From: Rhodoferax sp.
Lineage (GTDB): Bacteria; Pseudomonadota; Gammaproteobacteria; Burkholderiales; Burkholderiaceae_C
NCBI GenBank assembly: GCA_029866205.1
Contig: JARWZT010000016.1
Location: 62,001 to 126,000, forward strand
DNA: 64,000 nucleotides
Reading direction: 5' to 3'
Shown here: positions 37,540 through 46,888 of the stretch, in pieces
Layout of the letters: each line of letters opens with the position of its first letter
Numbering within the stretch: position 1 is the first letter of the stretch
Made by a program: the position numbers and the translations under genes
Notes under the pieces: generated by a model
Told to the model about the DNA's origin: nothing
The model's database searches: none
The model's input: only the letters and a program-made list of their open reading frames with translations

Positions 37540-38139
37540 ATGCTTGAACAAAGAATTGAACAACATTTCATCGACAGCGCCGACCTGAAATACCAGTCGG
37601 CCCAGGTGCTGAGCAAACCGATTGCGCAAGCGATCCAGGCGATCTTGGCCTGTGTCACCAGCGGAGGCAAAGTGCTGGCCTGCGGCAACGGCGGCTCAGC
37701 GGCGGATGCACAGCACTTTTCAGCCGAATTTGTGGGCCGCTTTGAGCGCGAGCGCCCCGAACTGGGCGCGATCGCCCTGACCACTGACACGTCCATCATC
37801 ACGGCGATCGCCAACGACTACGACTTCACCTCGATTTTTTCGCGCCAGGTCCGCGCTCTCGGCCAAAGTGGCGATGTCTTGCTGGCCATTACCACCAGCG
37901 GCAACTCGGCCAATGTGCTGGCCGCGATTGAAGCCGCACACCAGCGCGACATGGTGGTCGTAGCACTCACCGGACGCGGTGGCGGCAAGATGACCCAGGC
38001 CCTGCGCGATACCGATGTGCATATCTGCGTGCCCCATGACCGTACTGCTCGCGTGCAGGAAGTCCATCTTTTGACACTCCATTGCATTTGTGATGGGGTT
38101 GATGCCCAGCTCATGGGCGACCAGGAAACCCCTCTATGA
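37540..38139 (+). CDS. diaA: SIS-domain protein, DiaA/GmhA type
   Basis: A 199-residue SIS-domain protein (KVLACGNGGSAADAQHFSAEFVGRFERERP, then LLAITTSGNSANVLAAI). The sequence alone could be phosphoheptose isomerase GmhA or the DnaA-initiator-associating DiaA. The position between yraN and a dolP-like gene supports DiaA, which promotes DnaA assembly at oriC; but heptose genes rfaE2 and waaF are nearby, and the catalytic-looking residues are retained, so GmhA activity is possible. Confidence 0.85.
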   Translation: MLEQRIEQHFIDSADLKYQSAQVLSKPIAQAIQAILACVTSGGKVLACGNGGSAADAQHFSAEFVGRFERERPELGAIALTTDTSIITAIANDYDFTSIFSRQVRALGQSGDVLLAITTSGNSANVLAAIEAAHQRDMVVVALTGRGGGKMTQALRDTDVHICVPHDRTARVQEVHLLTLHCICDGVDAQLMGDQETPL

Positions 38140-38795
38140 AAAACCAACGATCAACCCCCTCTTGCCTCTTGCTGTCCGGCTTTCGCCCGCTGGTGTTGGG
38201 CACCGCGCTCTTGGGCAGTGTGCTGTCCCTGAGCGGCTGCTTTCCACTGGCCGCCGGTGGCGCGGTGATGACCGGCTTTGTGGCCGCCGACCGGCGCAGC
38301 TCGGGTACGCAACTCGAAGACCAGAATATCGAGATCAAGGCGGCCAACCAGATGCGCATCAATATCGGTGAGGAAGCGCATATCAACGTCACCAGCTACA
38401 ACCGCCAGGTCCTGATTACCGGCGAGGTGCCCACCGAAAAAGACAAGGCCTTGGCTGAACGACTGGTCAAGGGCGTGGACAACGTCAACACCGTACTCAA
38501 CGAACTTGCGATCAGGGGCAACTCGACATTTACCGAGCGCGCCAATGACGCCGTCACCAGCGGACGCGTCAAAGCGGCCATTTTTGACGCCAAAGACCTG
38601 ACGACCAACGCTTTCAAAATCGTGACCGAACGGGGCGTGGTGTACCTCATGGGCCGCGTCACCGCACGCGAAGCCAAGCGCGTGACCGATGTCGTCACCA
38701 CCACACCCAGCGTGAAGAAGGTGGTGCGCGTACTGGACGTGATTTCTGAAGAAGAGCTGGCGCGCATTGCGCCGCCCGCCGAAGTCAAAAAATAA
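38136..38795 (+). CDS. dolP: BON-domain lipoprotein, DolP (YraP)-like
   Basis: A 219-residue lipoprotein with a signal peptide ending in the lipobox LSGC, a Gly/Ala-rich linker and two BON domains (about residues 60-135 and 140-208). DolP supports outer-membrane integrity and BamA activity in E. coli by binding anionic lipid. It overlaps diaA by 4 bp, completing the conserved set. Confidence 0.9.
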   Translation: MKNQRSTPSCLLLSGFRPLVLGTALLGSVLSLSGCFPLAAGGAVMTGFVAADRRSSGTQLEDQNIEIKAANQMRINIGEEAHINVTSYNRQVLITGEVPTEKDKALAERLVKGVDNVNTVLNELAIRGNSTFTERANDAVTSGRVKAAIFDAKDLTTNAFKIVTERGVVYLMGRVTAREAKRVTDVVTTTPSVKKVVRVLDVISEEELARIAPPAEVKK

Positions 38796-38811
38796 AACGC
38801 TTGCGGCGGCA

Positions 38812-38867
38812 CTGGGCGCGTGACGCCCAGCCGGTCAGCCGGTCAGCGCCAGGTTCAGGCGCTGACC
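38812..38867. terminator. Double hairpin between dolP and a convergent gene
   Basis: Two perfect inverted repeats: CTGGGCG-CGTGA-CGCCCAG (38812-38830) and GGTCAGCGCC-AGGTTCA-GGCGCTGACC (38841-38867). Between them is a short direct repeat CCGGTCAG-CCGGTCAG. Placed 17 bp after dolP and 19 bp after the convergent gene's stop, they likely terminate both transcripts, despite lacking T-runs. Confidence 0.6.
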
Positions 38868-38885
38868 TCAGCCATTCATCAGCCC

Positions 38886-39803
38886 TTATTTCAGGCGTTT
38901 GATCAGGCTGGAAGTGTCCCAGCGCTTGCCGCCCATTTGCTGCACGTCGGCGTAAAACTGGTCGACCAGCGCTGTCACCGGCAGGCGTGAACCATTGCGT
39001 TTGGCCTCGTCGAGTACCAGGCCCAGGTCTTTGCGCATCCAGTCCACGGCAAAGCCAAAGTCAAATTTGTCCGCCACCATGGTCTTGCCGCGGTTGTCCA
39101 TTTGCCAGCTTTGTGCTGCGCCCTTGCCAATCACGTCGAGCACCTGGTTCATGTCCAAACCGGCATGCTGACCAAAGGCGACCGCTTCGCTCAAGCCTTG
39201 CACCAAGCCAGCAATCGCGATCTGGTTCACCATTTTGGCCAGCTGACCTGCACCACTCTCCCCCAGCAAGGTAAAGGCCCGCGAAAACGCCATGCCCGCG
39301 GCGTGCACCGAGGCAAAGGCGCTTGCGTCGCCACCGCACATGACCGTCAACATGCCGTTTTGCGCCCCGGCCTGGCCACCGCTGACGGGTGCGTCCAAAA
39401 ACTGCAGGCCCAGGTTGCGGGCGGCGGCGCTGAGCTCCCGTGCGATGTTGGCGGAGGCGGTGGTGTGGTCGACGAAGACCGTGCCCTCACGCATACCCGC
39501 AAACGCACCATTGGCACCCAGCGTGACGCTGCGCAAGTCGTCGTCGTTGCCAACGCAGCAGAACACGATATCGGCGCTCATTGCGGCCTCACGCGGCGTC
39601 GCAGCCTGTCCGTGGCCCGCACCAAACTCCGCCACCCAGGCGGCGGCCCGGGCGCTGGTGCGGTTGTACACGGTGACCCGGTGACCCGCGCGCGCCAGGT
39701 GGCCGGCCATGGGGTAGCCCATCACACCCAAGCCCAAAAAGGCGACGTTGCGCGGCTCCACTGCCTCGTAGGGCTTGGCGTTGACAGAAGATGCTTGGGT
39801 CAT
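38886..39803 (-). CDS. NAD(P)-dependent beta-hydroxyacid dehydrogenase (HIBADH/GarR family)
   Basis: A 305-residue dehydrogenase with Rossmann loop FLGLGVMGYPMAGHLARAGH, substrate-binding DAPVSGGQAGAQNG, and catalytic Lys in GAGQLAKMVNQ. Family members oxidise 3-hydroxyisobutyrate or reduce tartronate semialdehyde (2-hydroxy-3-oxopropionate); the second would connect to glycolate/glyoxylate use by the glcEF genes, but they are 35 kb away, so this is only a suggestion. Confidence 0.88.
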   Translation of the reverse strand: MTQASSVNAKPYEAVEPRNVAFLGLGVMGYPMAGHLARAGHRVTVYNRTSARAAAWVAEFGAGHGQAATPREAAMSADIVFCCVGNDDDLRSVTLGANGAFAGMREGTVFVDHTTASANIARELSAAARNLGLQFLDAPVSGGQAGAQNGMLTVMCGGDASAFASVHAAGMAFSRAFTLLGESGAGQLAKMVNQIAIAGLVQGLSEAVAFGQHAGLDMNQVLDVIGKGAAQSWQMDNRGKTMVADKFDFGFAVDWMRKDLGLVLDEAKRNGSRLPVTALVDQFYADVQQMGGKRWDTSSLIKRLK

Positions 39804-39856
39804 GGTGAAGTTTCCAGGGTTGAGGGGACGCAGAGCTAAGGAAGGGTCGATCGGGT

Positions 39857-40993
39857 TCAGACGATCTCGAGGTGTTCGGTACCCGCGCTCAGGTCATGGT
39901 CGCGGGTGTCCTTGCCGTGTAGTTTAATTTCAAGCCGCAAGTCGTTGATCGAGTCCGCGTTGCGCAAGGCGTCCTGGTAACTGATGGCGCGCGCCTCGTA
40001 CAGTTCAAACAAGGCCTGATCGAAGGTCTGCATGCCGATGCCGCGGCTCTTTTTCATGACCTCTTTGACCTCGAGCACTTCACCCTTCTGAATCAGGGCC
40101 GCAACGGTCGAAGAGTTGAGTAACACCTCCACCGCAGAGGTGCGGCCCCGACCGCCTACACACGGAACCAGCCGCTGCGACACGATGGCGCGCAAATTGA
40201 GCGACAAATCCATCAGCAATTGCGGTCGGCGCTCGTCGGGCAGGAAATTAATGATGCGATCCAAGGCCTGGTTGGCGCTGTTCGCATGCAAAGTAGCGAT
40301 CACCAGGTGTCCGGTTTCGGCAAAAGCAATGGCCAGCTCCGTGCTTTCACGGTCGCGCAGCTCGCCCATGACGATCACGTCCGGGGCTTGGCGCAAGGTG
40401 TTTCTCAAGGCGGATTCCCAGCTTTCGGTGTCCAAGCCCACTTCCCGCTGGGTGACGATGCAGTTTTTGTGCGGGTGAACAAACTCCACCGGGTCTTCCA
40501 CCGTGATGATGTGACCAAAGGTTTTCTCGTTGCGCCAGTCAACCATGGCCGCCAGGGCGGTGGATTTTCCTGACCCGCTCGCGCCGACCAACACGCACAA
40601 ACCGCGGCTGTAGAGCGCTACGTCTTTGAGCACCGACGGCAAGCCCATTCCGTCAATCGTCGGCGGCGTGGTGGGTATGACGCGCAGCACCATGCCGACC
40701 TTGCCCAACTGCACGAAGGCGTTGACGCGAAAGCGTCCCAGGCCGGTCGGGGAGATGGCAAAGTTGCTTTCCTTGGTGCGCTCAAAATCTGCCGCCTGGC
40801 GATCGTTCATCAGGGCGCGCACTAGCATGACGGTGTGCTCAGGCTGAAGGTTTTGGGCGGATGCGCGCGTCATGGTGCCGTCAATCTTGATGGCGGGCGG
40901 AAAGTCGGCCGTAATAAAGAGATCGCTGCCTTTTTTTGTGACCATCAGTTTGAGCAGGTCAGAAATCAATTGCGAGGCTTGGTCGCGGGTCAT
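39857..40993 (-). CDS. pilU: Type IV pilus retraction ATPase PilU
   Basis: A 378-residue hexameric ATPase accessory to PilT in pilus retraction. Walker A VGASGSGKSTALAAM, Asp box VEDPVEFVH, Walker B VIVMGELRD, His box FAETGHLVIATLHANS. The C-terminal extension past the core (ending HLEIV) is typical of PilU compared with PilT. It lies 50 bp after pilT. Confidence 0.94.
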   Translation of the reverse strand: MTRDQASQLISDLLKLMVTKKGSDLFITADFPPAIKIDGTMTRASAQNLQPEHTVMLVRALMNDRQAADFERTKESNFAISPTGLGRFRVNAFVQLGKVGMVLRVIPTTPPTIDGMGLPSVLKDVALYSRGLCVLVGASGSGKSTALAAMVDWRNEKTFGHIITVEDPVEFVHPHKNCIVTQREVGLDTESWESALRNTLRQAPDVIVMGELRDRESTELAIAFAETGHLVIATLHANSANQALDRIINFLPDERRPQLLMDLSLNLRAIVSQRLVPCVGGRGRTSAVEVLLNSSTVAALIQKGEVLEVKEVMKKSRGIGMQTFDQALFELYEARAISYQDALRNADSINDLRLEIKLHGKDTRDHDLSAGTEHLEIV

Positions 40994-41043
40994 GAGCGCT
41001 CTCCTAAATGGGCGTAAATGTGGCGGTGCAGCGGCGCTGCAGG

Positions 41044-42087
41044 TCAGCCGGGGAAGTTGGCGGGGATCTTGGCCTTGCTGCGCGCCTCAGACGGGTGGAT
41101 GCGTTTGGCGCGGACCAGATCGGTCAGATGTTGGTCCAGGGTTTGCATGCCCACGCTGTTGCCGGTCTGGATGGCCGAGTAAATTTGTGCGACCTTGGAT
41201 TCGCGAATCAGGTTACGCACGGCGTTGGTACCGATCAGAATTTCATGCGCGGCAATGCGGCTGTCGCCCCCGACCGTCTTGCACAGGGTTTGCGAGATCA
41301 CGGCCTGCAATGACTCCGACAGCATGGCGCGCAGCATTTCTTTTTCGTCGCCAGGAAAGACGTCGATGATGCGGTCAATGGTCTTGGCGGCGCTTGAGGT
41401 GTGCAAGGTGCCAAAGACCAAATGCCCGGTTTCGGCCGCTGTCATCGCCAGGCGAATCGTCTCCAGGTCGCGTAACTCGCCCACCAGGATCACGTCCGGG
41501 TCTTCGCGCAGGGCTGAGCGCAAGGCTTGGGAAAAACCTTGGGTGTGTGCGCCAATTTCACGTTGGTTAATCAGACAGTTTTTGGACTGGTGCACGAACT
41601 CGATCGGGTCCTCAATCGTCAGCACGTGGCCGCTGTGGTTTTCATTGAGGTGGTTGACCATGGCGGCCAGTGTGGTCGATTTACCCGACCCGGTGGGCCC
41701 GGTCACCAGCACCAGACCACGGGGTTTGAGCGCCAACTCCGCAAAAATCGGTGGCGCACCGAGCTCGACCAGATTCAGGATCGTGCTGGGAATCGCGCGA
41801 AACACAGCACCCGCCCCGCGCAAATGGTTGAACGCGTTGACCCGAAAGCGCGACAAGCCCTCCAATTCGAACGAAAAGTCGAGCTCCAGCTCTTCTTCGA
41901 AGCGCTTGCGCTGCAAATCGTTCATGACGTCATAGGCCATGGCCTGCACTTCCTTGTGCGATAGCGGTGGCAAATTGAGGCGCCGGATATCGCCATGAAT
42001 ACGCACCATGGGTGGCAAACCTGCCGACAAATGCAAGTCTGAGGCCTTGTTTTTGACACTGAATGCCAGCAGTTGTGCAATGTCCAC
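41044..42087 (-). CDS. pilT: Type IV pilus twitching motility ATPase PilT
   Basis: A 347-residue retraction motor. KNKASDLHLSAGLPP opens the N2 domain; Walker A is VTGPTGSGKSTTLAAM, Walker B ILVGELRD, His box ETGHLVFGTLHTSS, and NAVRNLIRE is the PilT-specific AIRNLIRE motif needed for retraction. The start is GTG at 42087. Divergent from yggS, the same arrangement seen around pilT in many proteobacteria. Confidence 0.96.
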   Translation of the reverse strand: MDIAQLLAFSVKNKASDLHLSAGLPPMVRIHGDIRRLNLPPLSHKEVQAMAYDVMNDLQRKRFEEELELDFSFELEGLSRFRVNAFNHLRGAGAVFRAIPSTILNLVELGAPPIFAELALKPRGLVLVTGPTGSGKSTTLAAMVNHLNENHSGHVLTIEDPIEFVHQSKNCLINQREIGAHTQGFSQALRSALREDPDVILVGELRDLETIRLAMTAAETGHLVFGTLHTSSAAKTIDRIIDVFPGDEKEMLRAMLSESLQAVISQTLCKTVGGDSRIAAHEILIGTNAVRNLIRESKVAQIYSAIQTGNSVGMQTLDQHLTDLVRAKRIHPSEARSKAKIPANFPG

Positions 42088-42175
42088 GGCAAGCCACTCC
42101 CTTGGGTTGGCGCCCGTGCCATTTGCAGGCCTGGCGCTTTTGTTAATCTAGCGAACGATTATCACCACCTTCACC

Positions 42176-42862
42176 ATGACAATTGCATCCAATTTGCAGA
42201 CCGTTCAGGCCCGTATTGCCCAAGCCTGCCACAGCGCAGGGCGCCCCAGCGACACGGTAAAGCTGCTGGCGGTGTCGAAAACCTTCCCACCCGAATCTGT
42301 GGTGCAGGCCGCCGATTGCGGGCAACGCGACTTTGGCGAGAACTACATTCAGGAAGGCGTGGAAAAAATCGCCACGCTGGCCCATCGCGGACTGGTTTGG
42401 CATTGCATCGGGCCGATCCAGAGCAACAAAACCCGGTTGGTCGCGGCGCACTTTGACTGGGTGCACTCGGTCGACCGCCTCAAAATTGCGCAACGGCTGA
42501 GTGAACAGCGTCCCCCTGAGGTGGCGCCGCTCAATGTGTGCATTCAGGTCAATATCGACGGGGGTGCGGGCAAGGCCGGCGTTGCGCCAGAAGAGGCGCT
42601 GGTCTTGGCCCAAGAAGTGGCTGTGCTGCCCAGACTGCGCTTGCGGGGACTGATGACCATTCCCGAACCCAGCGATGACTTTGCCACCAATCTGGCGGTG
42701 CACCGCCAAACCAAAGCGCTTTATGACCAGCTGTGCGCCAGTGGTCTGGTGCTGGACACCCTGTCCATGGGCATGAGCGCCGACCTGGAGGCGGCCATTC
42801 ACGCCGGCAGCACCCTGGTCCGGGTCGGGTCCGCGATTTTTGGGGGGCGAACTGCCGCCTAG
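42176..42862 (+). CDS. yggS: YggS/PLPBP family pyridoxal-phosphate homeostasis protein
   Basis: A 228-residue PLP-binding TIM-barrel protein. VKLLAVSKTFP contains the PLP Lys, FGENYIQEGVEK and WHCIGPIQSNKTR are conserved, and LSMGMSADLEAAIHAGSTLVRVG binds the phosphate. It buffers free PLP rather than catalysing a defined reaction. Confidence 0.95.
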   Translation: MTIASNLQTVQARIAQACHSAGRPSDTVKLLAVSKTFPPESVVQAADCGQRDFGENYIQEGVEKIATLAHRGLVWHCIGPIQSNKTRLVAAHFDWVHSVDRLKIAQRLSEQRPPEVAPLNVCIQVNIDGGAGKAGVAPEEALVLAQEVAVLPRLRLRGLMTIPEPSDDFATNLAVHRQTKALYDQLCASGLVLDTLSMGMSADLEAAIHAGSTLVRVGSAIFGGRTAA

Positions 42863-42869
42863 CCCAAAG

Positions 42870-43352
42870 TTAGCCGGCGGGCAAGGGCAAGTGGCTGGTG
42901 TTTTTCACTTCTTCCATCACCGGGTAGGTACGGGTTTCCCGCACGCCGGGGAGTTGCCACAGCACGGTGCCGGCAAATTCGCGGTAGGCCCCCATGTTGG
43001 CCATGCGGGTTTTGAGCAGGTAGTCAAAACCTCCGGCCACCATATGGCATTCCATGATTTCGGGTCGCACCTGGACGGCGGCCTTGAAGGCCTCAAACAC
43101 ATTGGGCGTGGTGCGGTCCAGCAGCACCTCGACAAACACCATCAGGCCGGCGCCTAGCCTGAGCGGATTCAGCCGCGCCTCGTAGCCCAGGATATAGCCC
43201 TCTTTGCTCAGGCGCTGCACGCGTGCGAGCACGGCTGTCGGAGACAAAGACACGCTCTCGGCGAGTTTGAGGTTCGACATGCGGCCATCGGCTTGGAGAC
43301 AGCGCAAGATCTTCAGGTCTGTTCGATCCAGATCAGGCGAAATGGAACTCAT
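42870..43352 (-). CDS. Lrp/AsnC family regulator, likely of putA
   Basis: A 160-residue Lrp-family protein: N-terminal HTH (LDRTDLKILRCLQADGRMSNLKLAESVSLSPTAV is the region) and C-terminal RAM ligand-binding domain (GAGLMVFVEVLLDR onward). It is divergent from putA, as PutR/BkdR-type activators often are, so proline-responsive control of putA is the simplest reading. ATG at 43352 (MSSISPDL) is chosen over the longer ORF. Confidence 0.88.
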   Translation of the reverse strand: MSSISPDLDRTDLKILRCLQADGRMSNLKLAESVSLSPTAVLARVQRLSKEGYILGYEARLNPLRLGAGLMVFVEVLLDRTTPNVFEAFKAAVQVRPEIMECHMVAGGFDYLLKTRMANMGAYREFAGTVLWQLPGVRETRTYPVMEEVKNTSHLPLPAG

Positions 43353-43365
43353 GCTTAATTTATCT

Positions 43366-43397
43366 CCGAATATCAACAATATTTTGGTGAAATATTA
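43366..43397. promoter_or_regulatory. AT-rich Lrp-type binding region between regulator and putA
   Basis: In an otherwise GC-rich window this 102-bp gap holds AATATC and two AATATT half-sites (43369, 43378, 43391) spaced 9 and 13 bp, plus further TATATG downstream. Such AT-rich repeated half-sites suit Lrp-family octamer binding and divergent control of both genes. Confidence 0.45.
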
Positions 43398-43454
43398 ACT
43401 GATATATGCAAGAACATAGCGGTTTCTACATCCACTACTTTTGCGGAGCCCGCC

Positions 43455-46400
43455 ATGACCGTTGCCCAACGCCTGCCCCACCCCTACCGCCCTGAAACTG
43501 AAGTCGTGGCCCAGCGACTGCAAAGCCTGCAAGATACGCTGGACTGGGCCAGCGCGGCCCAGATGGCGGCTCCCTGGGTCCAAGCCGTGCGCGACAACCC
43601 TCCGCCGTTTTGGGCCATGGAAAGCCTGTTGAAGGAATATCCGATTTCCAGTGCCGAAGGGCTGGCCCTGATGCGGCTGGCCGAGGCGCTGCTGCGTGTG
43701 CCCGACATGGACACCGCCATTGCACTGACCGCCGACCAATTGGGACGCGCTGACTTTGCCAACAGCGGTGACCAGCTCCTGTCGCGCATCTCCAGCGCGG
43801 CCATTGCACTGTCCAAGCACTTTCTGCCAGGCACCGAGGGGGCCAATTCGGCGCCCGGGCTGATGGGCAAGCTGGGGGCCAAAACCGTGGTGGCAGCCAC
43901 CCTGCGCGCAGTACAGCTACTGGGCCGGCAGTTTGTGCTGGGGCAGACCATGACCGAGGCCCTGAAAGAGGCCAACGCGGCACGCAACCAACACCGCACG
44001 GGCCAAGGCAGCCGCGGCCTGACCTATTCTTATGACATGCTGGGCGAGGGCGCACGCACCGATGCCGATGCGCTGCGCTACCTGCAAAGCTATAGCGATG
44101 CTATCGCCCACATTGCCCGGCACGCCAATGCCGCGGCTGCGCCTGAGCGCAACGACGGCATCAGCATCAAGCTCAGCGCCCTGCACCCGCGCTACGAAGA
44201 AGCGCAAAGCCAGCGGGTGATGCAAGAACTTGTACCGCGCGTCTGGGGCCTGTGCGAGCAGGCCGCCCGCGCCAACATCAATCTCACCATCGATGCCGAA
44301 GAGGTGGATCGCCTGGAGTTGTCACTCGAGGTGCTGGAAGTGCTGGTGGTACGCGTCGCCCAGCACCACCCGCAGTGGCGCGGCCTGGGACTGGCGCTGC
44401 AGGCTTACCAAAGCAGGGCGCTGGAGCTGGTGGCCCACGTCACCGCGCTGGCCCGCAAATACCAGGTCCGCCTGATGTGCCGGCTGGTCAAAGGCGCGTA
44501 CTGGGATGCTGAAATCAAGCGCGCGCAAGAGCTCGGCATGCCGCACTACCCGGTTTTCACGCACAAGCACCACACTGACGTGTCCTACCTCGCATGTGCG
44601 GGCGCGCTGCTCGATGCCCCTGACGCGATTTTTCCGCAATTTGCGACGCACAACGCCGCCACCATTGCGGCGATATTGCAGCTGTCACTGCGCGTGAACC
44701 CCACGCGGGTCGCTGCGCCTGGAGGGGCAACGCAGCCCAGCCCCCGCTTTGAACTGCAGCGCCTGCACGGCATGGGCGAGGGCGTGTACCGCGAGGTCCT
44801 CAAGAATCCCCTGGTCGCGTGCCGGGTCTACGCGCCGGTGGGAGCGCACAAAGACCTGTTGGCCTACCTGGTGCGCCGATTGCTGGAAAACGGCGCCAAT
44901 TCCTCGTTCGTGCACCAACTGGCGGACGAATCCGTGGGCCTGCGCGAGCTGCTGATTTCGCCGCTGCAGCTGGAGCCCCATCCCTCGCTGCCCTTGCCGT
45001 CGGATCTTTTCGGGGCGCCACTGGGCGGGCGGCGCAACAGTGACGGCGTGGACCTGACAGTGCCGGCCATGCGCGAACCCCTGTGCGCGGGCTGGGACCA
45101 GAGCGCCGTGCCGCAAGTGCCGGTCGCATTGGCCACGGCGATTGCACCCGCCTTTGCCGCCAGCCAGGCCTGCTTCCCCGCATGGAGCACCACTCCCGTA
45201 GCAGAGCGCGCCCGGGTGCTGTACCGCGCGGCCGACAGCCTGCAGGCGCACGCCCGTGCACTGTGTGGGCTGCTGGTACAAGAAGCCTTCAAGACCTGGG
45301 GCGATGCGGTGGCGGAACTGCGGGAAGCCATCGACTTTGTGCGCTACTACGCCCAAGAGGCCGAACGCATCATGCAGCCCTTGGCCATGCCGGTCGTGCA
45401 CGGGGCTGTGTTTACGTCGACTCCGCCACAGGCCTACGGCGTCACCGGCGAAACCAACACGCTCACCTTGACCGCGCGCGGTGTCTGGGTCTGCATCAGC
45501 CCCTGGAATTTCCCGCTGGCGATTTTTATGGGCCAGGTCGCAGCCGCCCTGGCCACGGGCAACACCGTACTGGCCAAGCCCGCTGAACAAACCCCCGCCA
45601 TCGCTGCGCTCGCGGTGCGTCTGCTGCACGAAGCCGGGGTGCCCGCGGGCGCGCTGCAACTCTTGCACGGTCCGGGCGAAACCGTGGGCGCAGCGCTGGT
45701 GGCACAACCGGGCGTGGCCGGTGTGGTGTTCACCGGCTCCACCGAGGTGGCCAAGATCATCCAGCGTGCACTGGCCGCCAAAGACGGTCCGATCGTCCCG
45801 CTGATCGCTGAAACCGGGGGCATCAACGCCATGCTGGTGGACTCCAGCGCACTGCCCGAACAGGTCGTGGACGCGGCGGTGGTCAGCGCTTTTCGCTCAG
45901 CCGGCCAGCGCTGCTCGGCCTTGCGCCTGTTGTGCGTGCACGAAGAAATTGCCGATGGCGTGATCGAAATGCTGCGCGGCGCAGCGGGTGAATTGCGTGC
46001 GGGAGACCCCGCCGACCTGGCCACCGATGTAGGCCCGGTAATCGACCAGGAGGCGTTTGACAACATCACGCGCCACATCGCACGTCTGCGGGCGCAGCAC
46101 ACGCTGCTGATCGGCCCGGATGCCATGTCCGACCCCAAAGGCGCGACCACCGCGCACCTTGTTGCGCCGCACGCCTTTGAGGTGAAACGCATCGCCGACG
46201 TGAATGCCGAAATCTTTGGCCCGGTGCTGCAGGTCGTGCGCTGGAGCGGCGACCCGGCCCAGGTAATCGCGCAAATCAACGCGTTGGGGTACGGCCTGAC
46301 TTTGGGCATCCAGACCCGCATCGACAGCCGCGCCCAAGCGCTGGCGCAGGCTGCCCATATTGGCAACATCTATATCAACCGCAACATGATTGGCGCGGTG

Positions 46401-46547
46401 GTTGGAGTGCAGGCTTTTGGCGGAGAAGGCCTGAGCGGTACCGGCCCCAAAGCTGGCGGACCGCACTATTTGTACCGCTTTTGCGCGGAACGCACGGTGA
46501 CGGTGAATACTACGGCGGCGGGGGGAAATGTCGGGCTGGTGGCCTGA
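43455..46547 (+). CDS. putA: Bifunctional proline dehydrogenase/P5C dehydrogenase PutA
   Basis: A 1030-residue bifunctional enzyme oxidising proline to glutamate. The first half is the FAD-linked proline dehydrogenase barrel (SYDMLGEGARTDADALRY, ISIKLSALHPRYE, MCRLVKGAYWDAEIKRAQ); the second is an aldehyde dehydrogenase (SPWNFPLAIFMGQ, AETGGINAM, catalytic Cys820 in SAGQRCSALR). The N-terminal ribbon-helix-helix DNA-binding domain of E. coli PutA is missing, so it cannot repress its own gene; the divergent Lrp-type regulator takes that role by inference. Confidence 0.95.
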   Translation: MTVAQRLPHPYRPETEVVAQRLQSLQDTLDWASAAQMAAPWVQAVRDNPPPFWAMESLLKEYPISSAEGLALMRLAEALLRVPDMDTAIALTADQLGRADFANSGDQLLSRISSAAIALSKHFLPGTEGANSAPGLMGKLGAKTVVAATLRAVQLLGRQFVLGQTMTEALKEANAARNQHRTGQGSRGLTYSYDMLGEGARTDADALRYLQSYSDAIAHIARHANAAAAPERNDGISIKLSALHPRYEEAQSQRVMQELVPRVWGLCEQAARANINLTIDAEEVDRLELSLEVLEVLVVRVAQHHPQWRGLGLALQAYQSRALELVAHVTALARKYQVRLMCRLVKGAYWDAEIKRAQELGMPHYPVFTHKHHTDVSYLACAGALLDAPDAIFPQFATHNAATIAAILQLSLRVNPTRVAAPGGATQPSPRFELQRLHGMGEGVYREVLKNPLVACRVYAPVGAHKDLLAYLVRRLLENGANSSFVHQLADESVGLRELLISPLQLEPHPSLPLPSDLFGAPLGGRRNSDGVDLTVPAMREPLCAGWDQSAVPQVPVALATAIAPAFAASQACFPAWSTTPVAERARVLYRAADSLQAHARALCGLLVQEAFKTWGDAVAELREAIDFVRYYAQEAERIMQPLAMPVVHGAVFTSTPPQAYGVTGETNTLTLTARGVWVCISPWNFPLAIFMGQVAAALATGNTVLAKPAEQTPAIAALAVRLLHEAGVPAGALQLLHGPGETVGAALVAQPGVAGVVFTGSTEVAKIIQRALAAKDGPIVPLIAETGGINAMLVDSSALPEQVVDAAVVSAFRSAGQRCSALRLLCVHEEIADGVIEMLRGAAGELRAGDPADLATDVGPVIDQEAFDNITRHIARLRAQHTLLIGPDAMSDPKGATTAHLVAPHAFEVKRIADVNAEIFGPVLQVVRWSGDPAQVIAQINALGYGLTLGIQTRIDSRAQALAQAAHIGNIYINRNMIGAVVGVQAFGGEGLSGTGPKAGGPHYLYRFCAERTVTVNTTAAGGNVGLVA

Positions 46548-46660
46548 TGTTTTTGGGGCTGGGTGCGTGATGCGCGGCTTGGTTTGATTTGGTGTGGTTT
46601 GGTTTGCCCCACTCTCTCCCCCGGCCCCTCTCTCGCCCCACCGGGCGAGAGAGGGGGGCG

Positions 46661-46691
46661 AAGTCCACATTTGATTTCGTCGCTTCGGCTA
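46661..46691 (+). repeat. Left arm of the 31-bp inverted repeat
   Basis: Begins AAGTCCACATTTGATTTCGT and matches the reverse complement of the right arm at 30 of 31 positions. Confidence 0.9.
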
Positions 46692-46798
46692 GCCTTCTAC
46701 TGGCGTGGCACTGCCGCGATTTGAAGATGGATATTTCGCTAAGAAATGACTCCAAACAACGGTCCATCCAGCGCACCGCACGGCGCCCTGTGGTGCGG

Positions 46799-46829
46799 TA
46801 GCCGACGCGACGAAATCAAATGTGGACTT
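46799..46829 (-). repeat. Right arm of the 31-bp inverted repeat
   Basis: Reverse-complement copy of the left arm with one mismatch (C for A at the eighth base of the plus strand). A 4-nt linker separates it from the right hairpin, as on the left side. Confidence 0.9.
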
Positions 46830-46888
46830 GGCTCCCCCTTTCCACCGGCGGGTGGAAAGGGGGCTGGGGGGATAGGCGGGGAAAACAG

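Larger units (their letters stand above)
46625..46863. repeat. Symmetric hairpin-bounded inverted-repeat element (MITE/REP-like)
   Basis: This element fills most of the 341-bp gap between putA and coxG. From the outside in on each side there is a long hairpin, a 4-nt linker, then one arm of a 31-bp inverted repeat; the arms enclose 107 bp. Left hairpin: CCCCTCTCTCGCCC-CACC-GGGCGAGAGAGGGG (14 bp stem). Right hairpin: CCCCCTTTCCACC-GGCG-GGTGGAAAGGGGG (13 bp stem). The two stems differ in sequence but keep pairing. A smaller hairpin (GCACCGCA with TGTGGTGC) lies inside, near the right arm. No transposase ORF is present. Likely a non-autonomous dispersed element. Confidence 0.8.
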
